64,000 bases of DNA from Mesorhabditis belari (lineage: Eukaryota > Nematoda > Chromadorea > Rhabditida > Rhabditidae), in NCBI GenBank assembly GCA_958450365.1, contig CAUEEP010000859.1:124001-188000 (forward strand), read 5' to 3'. How positions within the stretch are numbered: the stretch's first letter is position 1; every line of letters starts with the position of its first letter. The position numbers and the translations under genes were made by a program. Shown here one piece after another: positions 34,101 to 46,100 of this stretch. A model generated the notes under the pieces. That model was given only the letters and a program-made list of their open reading frames with translations. It did no database searches and was not told the DNA's origin.

Positions 34101-37100
34101 ATAAGTTCGTAGAATCGTGTACTCGTCCACGGAACTTGACTGACTCTCGACAGCTATCTTCTTTGCATAGAAACGGCACTGGTTATAGTATTCATAGCTT
34201 TCCATCACAGCCGAAATGAAATTCGACATCTTCTGGTAAACATTCTTCCCGAAATCGATCACCGCCTTGCCGGCGCTCTTCGCCCATTTGACGAGTTTCG
34301 TCTCCGACACCCATTCAAACGCTTTCACGGCTTCTCGCTTCGCGCCCTCATACAATTGAACGGCTTTTTCAGCCACCCACTCAGCCGCCTCTTTGACCTT
34401 GTTCCCAATAGCTCTTCCAGCTGCAGCTATCTTTCGGATATTATCATTGATCCCGGTCATTTCGCCCAGCTGATACGCGGCTCGACCGATAACTTTCCCA
34501 ACTTTTGTAACAGCGTCACCGACAGCTCCAACAATCGCCCCACCAACGGCTGCAATCGCCCCGCAAGTCGACTTCACGCAACTGCTCGCCGCCTTGAACG
34601 CTTCGCTGTTGGCCACCCATTGCGTGAACTCGGAGACCTTCCCTTTCACATAGGAACAAGCCTTCCCCACTTTCATCGCCACTTTGTTGATTTTGTTGGC
34701 CACTGGATCGACAATGTTATCGCCGACCCAGTGAACGATCGAGGACCCGATCCCGTAGGCCCAACTGCCGAATGCCTTGATCTTACTCACGGCCGTTCGC
34801 ACAGCTGTTACAACGGCTCCAACAACATTTGTGAGGATTTTCCAACCCAGTCCGCTCTCGCCGACCCCGACCACCAGCTTCAAGCCTTTATCGGAGACGA
34901 ATCTTATCTCCGAATTCAACGTCTCGCTCCTGCCCAAAATATAATTCTCTAGCGGCAATAGGGTCAGATGGTAGCCGGTCTGATCCAACAATTTGGAGGC
35001 GTGCTCTCGTAGTGTTCCCTTGATCTCGTCTAGCTCCTCGAATAAGTCCTCATCGATGTTTTGATATTCTTTTGAAACGATCCTTTGCGATGAAATGACT
35101 TCTTGGCTCTTTAATGAGTCAAAGAATTGCTTGTGAGGATATTCTGGCAGGAAAATCGAGTGGAACATGACTTTCTGTGCATTCCCGTTATCAATATCGA
35201 CACAAAGTCGCTCCAGCGCAAACGAATAGGCAAATTTGCTCATTAGATAGAGGCCGACTTGATCAGAGATAGAGGCAGGTAGAGACGAGACATCGAGTCG
35301 AGAATTCAATCGGAAACAAGAATGGATATATTCTTCGATGAGCTTCTCTTTCATCAAATGATCGTATAGCCTCTCAACGTCATCATCTTCCTTCAGTTCA
35401 GTCACATATTTCAGCAATTCGATCGACAAATGTTGTAAATCTTTGATTCGACGAAGATTCTCCAACGCTGAAGCAACCGCTCGAATCGGATTCCCATTCT
35501 TCTCTTCGTTTTTCTTAGCTTCTAAGAAAATGAGGACCTTATTTTTCCATAGTTCATCATTTGGAGTGAATTGTACTCGAGTCTCCATCCGTTGCTCGAA
35601 AACGCCCATCTCTTCGAGGCTTCGCAAGAGCCAGGCCGCCCCATCCGCTGGAATTTCAAAATATTCAGCCAGCTCGTCGACTTGGACCCCGTCAAAGTCG
35701 GAGAAATAGGAGAATCGCCGCAACATCGTGATATCGATCTCGCCAATGAACTCGTCCATCATCTTCCCCTCGATTTCCTCAATCTCTTTCAAGTCGTCGG
35801 CTTTATAATACAAACGGTTCTCTTGAATTCCGTTGTTCAGCACCAAATGCTGGCCTTCAGTTGGCAGAGCGAATGGGTCGATCTCTTTCTTGTCGAGAAT
35901 CAGTTTCACTTCCGTTTCATGACCGGGATTCGCGTATTTCAGCTGTTCGACGTTTTTCACAACCCCGCTCTCGTGCAGCTCCGTGTAGAATGACTGCCGG
36001 TTGGACAATTTGACGGTGTTCTCCAAAATCGGCAACAAGGCAATCGAAAACGCGTTGTCATCGTCGACTTTCGGTGATTCCCCAAAGTCGAGATGCTTTT
36101 CGCCGGTATCTCGATAGAAGAATATGTTGCTGGCCTTCGCTACCACAAGAGACCTCTTCAATTGCTCGTTTGATAGCCCAAATTTGTCGTGTACAGCCTT
36201 TAACATCCATCCCTGGGGCTCAAAGTTCGTGAAGACGTGCGGCGAGATGATTCCATCAGATTCGAGAGAGCCAAAAATCTGGAAGCTCATCTCTTTTGAG
36301 ATCTTCTGAGAGTGGAACATCTCCTTGTGACATGGAACTCCAATGAGCCAATCAATATTTGAGATTATTGTCTGCATATTCTCAGCGTTGGCTTTTTGTT
36401 GAACTTCAAAGCCGTTGGACCGAATCTTCTGGTTAAGTTGTTGAAGGTTTTGAAGAACGAAAGTCGCCTCTCTTTCCGACGACTCCAGTCTTTCTTTGAG
36501 GAGAGTTCGAGCCTGAAATTAGAGTTTTAAAAAAATTCCATTTATTTTTTTCTAGACTTTTGTAAGAATTTTTAAAAGTAAAATTTCTTCTAATTTTTCA
36601 AAAATGTTTTTATATGAAAATTATAAATTAGAACTTTTCTTACAATAAAAAAGTTAGTTTTTACTTTCAGTTTCAATTTCTATAACTCACATAATAGAAG
36701 AACTTCTTGGCGTCGACCAAATCGACATAATTCTCATCCTCGAGATCCTTCATCGCCATTCTCATACAAGCTTTGTAATAATAAGCTTCGGGCGCAAAGA
36801 AGAAATCGTTTGCAATGACTTTCTCAAACAATCTATCGGCTCTTTTCAAGTCCTTGTTGCACAGGGAAAAGAGGGCCAACGTGAGCTGCGATTGAGGGAA
36901 ATCCAGCCATTTCTCCTCGGCTTCCTTTACATCCAGCCGGTGGTTGTCGAGAAACGCTTTCACCGAGTCGACGATCGATTTCTTCTGCTTTGCCCTCTCC
37001 TCATCGTTGTTGTTCTTCGAGCATTGCTCGATTTCGGACCCCTTCTCGTCGAGCCACAGAGCCCACTTATCCAACAAAGCGAAATAAACGACCTCTTCCG

Positions 37101-40100
37101 GATTGGCGATCTTTGAGTCCGTTGTTTTCGAGGAATACACCTTACTCAACACTTCGCTGCAATGCTCCTGAAACTTCTTTAAACAAGTTTCCTCAATATC
37201 GGTGTGATAGTCATAGAATACTTTCAATTCAGCAAGCCGTTGAACCTCCAAGTTGTCGCGATACATCTTGAATTGGAAGAACGAGGGCTTGATGCCGTCT
37301 CTTTCTGCTAGAAGTGCGATAATCTGAGCCGATCCGGGTTGACCGCTTCTCGCGGCTCTCCCAAAAGCCTGCTCCTCGATTCGAGCGTTTTGTGGCATGA
37401 AAGCGGTGATCACGTGAAGCCCTCCATTGCCTTCCAGCTCTCGACTCAACTTGATATCCGTTCCTCTACCCGCCAGATTTGTGGCTATCAGTAATTTCCC
37501 GGGCTGCAACGCTGTTTCCCCATCAAAATTAAACTGATCGTGGCTCCGAGTGTACATTGTCAACGTCTTGAAGCATTCATCTAGCATAGAAGATTTCTTT
37601 TCTTCGGCCTCAAAGATTTTTCTCAGTTTCTCTTCGAGCAGCACTGCTTGCGCAATCGAGTCACATATGACAAGCGTCGATCTCTCGGAGTCCAACTGAT
37701 CACAGATCTCGTCGTAGACACTTTTCGCCCAATCATCTACCTTTGTTTTAATAACCGGACAATTCTCGTGGAAGAGTTTCTTCTTAAACGGCGGAATTCG
37801 GATTAAATGGGCCCCGTACATTTCGATGAGGGTCTTGCTTTCGTGCTTTGAGCCAAGGGTTCCACTTAGTCCATTGATCACCGAGTATCCCTTCAGATAG
37901 GCCACATTTGAGACAAAAACGGCTTTCAGGGAGATTGGAGAAAGGTGGCAGCCGTGTTTCATTTGGAGGAATTGGTGCAAACCACCGGTCCATTGCGTGG
38001 TCGGGAGATCGGCCCCTGTATTCCCGTCGATAATCGTTATAACGGGTTCCAAGAGATTTGAGGCCCCAGTTCTGTCTTGATCGACCACATACTCTTCGTC
38101 TTCTTTCATCAAGAGAGCTTTTATGCAATTATCGACAAATTCTTTGAGGTGGAGCTTGAATAATGGTTGGAGAAACGTCGGCAGCTGGATCTCCGAAGAA
38201 CGATTTATCAGAATCAGGAGACAAGAGATTAAATTCTTCAAAATATAGCTCGGGAATTGTTGTGAGAAAAAGCTCTCAAGATCTTCGACAGCTTTCCTCG
38301 AATTCGTCGATAGGAGTCCGTTGTTGTCGACGATTTTCTTGCTCACCAAGTGCTCAAAAAGCTTTTTGGCAGCCCCCCTTTGCTCGCTGGGGACCAATTG
38401 TTCAAGGTCCTTTAACGTGAATCTTCCAAACAATTGCGTCAAGATATCATTGGCGATCTTCTCGGCGCTGAATTGATTTCGCATCACATTCATATCGTTC
38501 TTCAATCCATTGAAAATCGGTGTCTTCACTTGTTTCAAGATATAAATCAACGCCGAGCGAAGGGTGTCCAAACAGGGGACATCATGCGATAAATATAGGA
38601 TGTTATTCCCGTTATCCAACAACATATTGTCCACCTCATCCACAATGACGACTTCTCGAGAGCGATTTCCAAGAATTGTCTTCTTATAGAATGTGTGCAT
38701 TAGATAGTCCCTTTGAAATCGTTGAATATCTCCGTAAACGATATGGCATTGGTAGGCTTTCTTTCGATCATCGATTTTCTCGGAACAATTATGCGAAACT
38801 GTGAGTCCAAACTTTTTGTAGAGGCCCGTCATGGCCTCGGCATCTCTTTGAGCCAGAACGGGCGAACTCGTAATAATATCGACTCGAGAATTGTCCCGGA
38901 GACATCTAACAACAGCTATCGCGGCTATGATAAACGATTTCCCCTCCCCCGTATTTACTTGTTCAAGCACGTGTCCGTTTCCCTCAACGGCGCAAAGAAC
39001 GGCCATTTTTTGCGTGTTTCTCAACGTTTTCCCCTCAATTTCTTTCAAATATCCGTCGAATCGAGCCAGAATTCCACAAATCTCATTTAACTCTTCGCCT
39101 TTTTCCAAACTTTGCAAAGCGTCACAACATTTTTCGACTCGGGCAGAGACTTTTGCGTTCATTTCTGCATCATCGTGCATTCCGACAACGAGATGCTTCA
39201 ACGATTCGGTCGTTCTCATCTCCTCATGCTTTCTCAAGAAATCCCCACCAATATGGTCAAAGAAATTTTTTTGGTCTTTCTCATTCGTCAACAATTTGGC
39301 ACAATCTCCCTTTTTCTCTTCATCGCTCCAATCGTCTGCTTCTTTCAGCCCTTCCAACTCTCTAATGGCTTCTAGACTATTTTCTCCAAACTCGCCATTA
39401 CAGATCCAAGTCACGAAGAGACCGAGAAGCTTCTCTGGAATAAATTTCACCGATTTTAGGACAGAACTCATCGCTTTCTGCTCCTCGGTAAAGCCTTTTG
39501 AGGCGAGGACGCCGAGGTAGTACCCTGCTTCACCGAACTCGTTCATCATCGAGCCGATCTCCGCCCAAGTCTGCTTCAACGCTATATCGATCCACATCTC
39601 CATGCTCAGATTCTCGAGCTTCTGAGAGTCAGTCGAAGAGTGTTGGAGCATGAGAATCAGCTTGTAGAGGGTGTCTGTTGATGGGACATTCTTGTGCTCG
39701 ACGAGCTTCAATGCGAGGATGATCTTATGTCTTGGATTCGAGATGAACCTCAGATTATGCCAGATCTTGTCCTCCAATTTCTTTCCGTAGAGATAACAAA
39801 GTCGGATGTAGAGAAAAACGTCGACGAATCGAGTTTGCGAGACTGTCGATAGCAGCGTAAGCAGAAATTTAGGATCGGCTCGGCATTCAACGGTGAGGTG
39901 AGTGAAAGTCGAGAAAACGAATTGGAGCTCGAAGAGCGATAAGTGGCAGCCGTCAATGAAGAAACGTGTAGCCAAAAAGTTCAACAATTGATCAAATTTG
40001 GCCACCGCTGAGAAGGTTTCTAGCCACTCAAGGACAATCGGTTGTAGTTCTTTTTCAAAGAACTGTTGAATGGTTGTCGGAATTTGTTCTTTTTGATCTA

Positions 40101-43100
40101 CTAGGCCAAAGTGCTCTTGAATCGTTTGTTGAGAAGCCAAAAACTGGTGATAATCTTGATCGACCTCGATTTCAAATGCTCTTTCTTCAGAAATCACGAA
40201 TCTTTCTTCATTTTGATCTTTTGTTTCTTTGGATCCCTTAAAAACCCAGCATTCTTCCAGCCGCTTATAGCCGGACAGCTTATAAGCCGTGATCTGGCTC
40301 TTGTCGGCTAGAGCTTTCAAGTAGAGAACCGCTGAGCTCGAGTTCCGCTTCCTCTTCATCTCCTCTAGGCAAAGCTTTTTGCTCAAATCCAACGTGTGAC
40401 TTTTCAGATTTTTTACAAAGTTTGAATAATCTTTGTCCTCAAGATCGTTCACAAAATCTGACAACTCGAGCTCTTTAGCATCAGCTTTAGTCAACAGATT
40501 GCAGTTGAAAAGTCGTCGATGAAATGGCAACACTTCTTGCGCGATAAAATGGGCCTTAATGAGGAAGACTGTCAATTTTTTCTCGTCCTCGCTATCCTTC
40601 TGGCTCACGAAATTCATAAGCTTTGTCGCCCATTTGCCCTTCTTTTGGTGATCAGCCGGGTTCTCAGTCAACAGCTTCGGCAAAGTTCCATATCTTTTCG
40701 CTAGAGTTGGCTCAGCCTTGAAAAGATCTCGGAGTAGAGAGATACTCTCATTGATTCTCTCCGAGTTGTCCTCGCTGTTCACCCCCCTCACGATGTTTTT
40801 GAACTTCTTTCGTTGTTCCTCAGTGAGTTCAGTGAGCGGTTCGTTTTGTCGTGGTGGCTGGGGTGTTTCTCCATCAACGTGATCTGAAAATTAAAATATA
40901 CATTTGAAACTATAGTTGAAACACTCAGGTCTTGGGTTGAAGCCTTTGTCAACCTGACAAGAATCAGGCTTCAAGATTAAAATGATTATTATTGTACTAC
41001 GCATATGTGTTTTTCTTTGCTAAAAAAGTGCGCTTACTAGATTAGTCTCATTTTTCAACAGGAACACTGTAGGTGTAAGATGAAAAAACGCGAATTGATC
41101 CCTTTAAAGTCGACCTGTCCGTACTTTGTTTCTACCAGCAGATAGAAAATCGCAAGCTCTACTCGGTGATCGAAGAAACTTGAGAAAAAATCAATTTTTC
41201 AGGCATCAAATCGCGTTTTTCCGTTTTACACCTAGGAACGGTTTTACGACGAAATGAAGCTCAACCGCTTAAAAGCTACCGGATTAAATTTCTCTTCACA
41301 AGCCAATTAATACAAAATTGATTACTTTCTTCTTAAGTACCCCAATTTTTGCTGAAATTTTGAATTTTTGCTTTTTTCTGTACCCCAATTCAGTTACCGT
41401 AAAAATTGTAATAGAAGACCACCCACTGATTTCCTGAAATCGGGACTTTTTGAAGCTTCTTTTTAGGTAGAATGATAGATTTAGGTCCAGACAGAAATAT
41501 TTTAGTAAAATTGGCAGTAAAATTTTACCAGGCAGTAAAATTGAAAACATGATTTTTTGGAAGATTCGTTTTGGGGTTCGGATAAAAAAATCATTTTACT
41601 TTTAACACATTGACGACGATGGGACCTACCGGTGGGTCCCAGGGTGACTGTCATCTGGGACGATGGGACCCACCGGTGGGTCCCGGACCTCAAGTCGCGC
41701 GAACGCTCATACTTTTTACCAAAACCTCATTCTAGATGTAGGCAATTTATAGTAAGTGTTATAGCGTATTGGAGTAGTATTTTTGTTGAAAATACAAAAT
41801 TCAAGAGTATAAAGTCTAACGTTACATTAACTATTATAAAAAAATCCCAGGGAAAGGTTCAATGTAAGAGAAACATAGTAGTTTACATCATAGCTCGAGA
41901 AACGTAGGTCAACCAAATTTTTTTGAAAAACCGAGCCTAAATTCAGACTCTACGCTATTTATTTGCTATATATGCAAATTTTCATAAAAATAGCTAATCT
42001 AAACCGCGCTCTTTCCAGATCGAGGTTTTGCAAAAAAAGCGCTCTTCGTGAATGTGTTAAAAATGTTTTTTCGTACGTTTTATGCCAAGGGCTATCGTTT
42101 AAAATAGTTTTTAACAATTTAATTTTTTTATTCATGTGGGGGACCTTTATCTACTTTTTTGACCGGCCAATTGAAAATTAAAAGACCAAAGTCTTCTATT
42201 GATTTTTACGATATTCTATTTTTTTTTCTCACCCACCGTTCTCCTCCTCTTTCGCCTTCTTGAGATAGGGGGCCAGAAAAGCCTCTCCATCTCCATTCGA
42301 CCAGATCATTTGATCATTTTTCAAATTATTCTCGATCATCACTTTCAAATGGGACGGGAAACTCTTCAGAAAATGTTGTAAAGCGAGGAGTTCCTCATTT
42401 TTGGTGTACAAGATTGAGAAATCGCGACCAACTGAATCGATCAACTCTTTCAGCTCGATGTCGCCCATTGCAACCGGTTCTCCCGCGCGACAACCGTCCA
42501 AATATTTTTTATTTTTGCATTCTGAGAGATCCTTCTGATAGTTCTCGTCAATTCCAATCAGTTCTTGAATGGCTCGCGAGCTTAAATGTCTCTTTTCCGT
42601 CAATTCGAACTTCAGTTTTCTGCGCAGAGCCACCGATCTCGCGAACTCGTGAATCTCGAGATAGCTCTTCCCCTTTTGGATCATATTTTGGCTGATCGCG
42701 ATCAGAGTCCTTTGCAATGGGACCTCTTCGACGGCGTGCACGAAATGGTTCTTCTGGAATAAAGTTGGAAAGCGCAAATCTTCTAGCAGATTCCAATCGA
42801 TCTCGATTTGGAAGAGATCGAAGAGACATTGCGCGGTGGCCGTGATGATCCCGTGTCGCCCCGTTTTCTTTACAGCTGTCGCCACTTTTGAAGCTGTCAG
42901 TGGAGGTTTTGCCCTTTTCAAACTCTCCTCCGTATACTCTTTGAGATTCACTTGATCGGCTTGCCGCAACACGACCACTTGTTCGACGGATTGCTCTTCC
43001 GATTGCTCCTCCTCTTCTTCCTCTTCTTCGTCGTTCAACGTGAGACCGATCTGTTCGACAAATGTCGATTCTCCGTCAAAATTCTCGTTGCTTCTCTCGA

Positions 43101-46100
43101 GAACTTCTTCCGTTATGATCGCGTTTTGAGCAACCGATTTTGAAAATTGACTTCTTTGCGATGTGGAAATGGTCGACTCAAGGAGAGATCTGAAAAGCAC
43201 TGTTTTATCTATCGCTTTATAAAGTTTCGCTTTAGAAATAACTTTTAAAAGTACACATTTTGTTAGTTACAAACTTGCTCAAGCTTCCTCCATTCTCGAA
43301 TTTGATAAACGGATGGCTCTCCGAGTCAACGTGTTTCTTGTATCCAAAAAATCGCCGGTAATCCCCTTCAGAGCCGTACCATTCCATCTTCAATCGACTG
43401 TTTGTGTCACCTGAATAAAAACTTGGAACTTCTTAGAAAACTTTGGAAAAATCAATGTTTCTATCGCAATTTTCTATCAATGTCTTAACTTTAATTGCTT
43501 CTATAAAATGTTTTTCTCTGGAAAAGGTTCATAAACGAACCTAGTTCAACTTTACTCCCAGCACTATTGTCGATGATAGCCAGATCGTTCCCTCTCTTCC
43601 CGTTGCTGCCCGCTTCCCCCGGCTGCCCGTTCTCTCCATTCTCGCCCATCAATCTCGTCGTAGCCACGGCGAATTGTTGTTTTGTCTCGGGGTTCATGAT
43701 CAGACATTCCCCTTTGTAACCTCCCTCGCCGCCCATTCCATTTTTCCCACCGCGCGTCCCGGTCTCGCCCTCAGCTCCCTCGACCCACAAAAACAGGTGG
43801 TACTGCGTGGGTGTGTACCAATGAAGGCTGATCCCCGCGTAACTGAGTGTCAGCTTTCGGCCGGCAGAGTCTTCAAACGTCTTATAGCAGTACTGTTGCC
43901 CCGTATTCCAATTGTAGTACGTGTTTTTCCATCCACTCGGCTCGAACCCGGTGTACTTCGACCAGTAGCTCCAATAGAGACTACTGTAGAAAGAGGCCAG
44001 GTCTCTCATCTCCGCCCAATCAACCCCTTTCCCATCTCCTCCAGTATAGCCGTCCCCTCCTGATTCACCGTCCTCTCCCCGGCCACCGTTCAACTGGATG
44101 TCGAGCAGCTCTTGACCGACCTGAAATCTCGTTCTTCTAATAAGGTGCGTTGCAAAATGATAGTACCACCCCTAAATTTTACATTTCTTTGGCTATAAAA
44201 TTTAATAACGCGAAATAACTTTTAAATCCTAGAAACATATACAAATAGGCATATATACCCCATTTTTAATGTTATCTGAACAAATTGCAACAAAATTATA
44301 ACATTTTCTCTATTTAACACCTGTTGCGAAATGATAGGACCACATAAAAAATAACAATAAATCTGAGAATAAACAAAAGAAAAACAAATAAAAAGTTCAT
44401 AAATAATCAATAGATGCCCCGTTTTTTCTCGATGACGTCGAGTAGTCGCCTTTTCATCGAGTTCGCTCAGTCATGAAGCGTTTGTGGTGGAATTGACGTC
44501 CAAGCTTGCAAAATTGCTTTTTTGGTTGCGAATTCGTGTCGTAAGTCTTTCCATTAGCATAAATATTCCTCACGAGGATGCCCCATAAATTTTCCATTCG
44601 ATTTTAGTCTGGTGAGCAGGCAGGTCATTCGAGAAAATCGATGTTGTGACGTTCCAGAAAAGCTTTGGTCGATTGGCTGACATCAGTTGAAATATTATCC
44701 TGTTGAAAAATATAGTGTTTCCCTCGATTTTGTGCTAGAAAAGGAAGTAGTTGATCCGCAGGGACGTCCTGGCAATCGTTCGAGTTCATGCGATAAGTCA
44801 GAAATTCTAAATCAAGTACGTCATCCACATTGAAAGCGCCCCATATCATCAGTGATCCTCCTCCGAAGTTTCGACGCCCACAAAGCACTGGATCTTTTTT
44901 CAAATCGTGCAAATAGTACTTGTTGCCGTCGGGACCATCCAAATAATTTACTTTAAAAGGCAAAATTTTTAATAATTTCTTTATTTTACACCTGTTGCAA
45001 AATGATAGGACCACCACGTTTCTTTTTTATTTTCTACCTTTAATAACCATGTTTTTTTGCTTACTTTTTAATAATTTTTATTTTTTAGGAAGATGGGGCG
45101 TGGAATATCACTTACGATCGATCGAACAGATGAAAATTTTGATTTTGAAAGGAAGAAAGTTGTCGAATCGGACGATCGCAAAAAAAAATGAAGCGCTCTC
45201 ACCAAGTTGTCTCAAATCTCTTGAATGATCCTTTCAAGTATGGTAAGAAAAAGTCTCCGGGACATCATCGAAAGCTAACGGTCCGCGCTGAACGGCATAC
45301 GTCTGTTGTCGAATTCGGTGATGTCGCTACAGGACGTCAAGGTACAAATTGGATCATCAAAAGCACTCTTTCTCGAGCCATCAAGTGTTACATCCGTTAC
45401 ATCAAAAGAGCAGTCATGAAGAAAGCACCAAAACTAAAGCCGGTACACAAAGAAAAAAAAGGATGTCTTGGGCCCGGGATCACAGAAACATCGATTGGAA
45501 AAAAGTAAACTTTTTGCCTTAAGTTGTTAACTATTTTTTTCTTTGTAGGTAAATTATTTTAAAGTACTTTTTTCCAATCGATGGTGATGTGATCCTGAGC
45601 CCAAGACATCCTTTTTTTTCTTTGTGTGCCGGCTTCAGTTTTGGTGCTTTCTTCATGACTGCTCGAGAAAGAGTGCTTTTGATGCTCCAATTTGTACCTT
45701 GACGTCCGTACGTCCTGTAGCGACATCACCGAATTCGACAACAGACGTTCCATATGCCGTTCAGCGCGGACCGTGAGCTTTCGATGACGTCCCGGATATT
45801 TTTTTCTTGCCATAATTGAAAAGATCCTTCAAGAAATTTGAGACAACTTGGTGCGAGCGCTTCATTTTTTTTTTGCGATCGTCCGATTCGACAACTTTCT
45901 TCCTTTCAAAATCGAAATTTTCATCTGTTTGATCCGCGAAAGCGATTTTCCACGCCCCATCTTCTTAAAAAATAAAGAATAGCAAAAAGTAAGCAAAAAA
46001 GATGGTTATTAAAGGTAGAAAATCAAAAAGAAACGTGGTGGTCCTATCATTTAGCAACAGGTGTAAAATAAAGAAATTATTAAAAATTTTGCCTTTTAAA

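Noticed and set aside
33084..35709. Long plus-strand frames over the SecA-like gene
   Set aside because: They mirror codon bias of the minus-strand exons and have no splice or start context.
41606..41690. Telomere or origin-type palindrome
   Set aside because: The palindromes sit inside a TTAA-flanked transposon, which explains them better.
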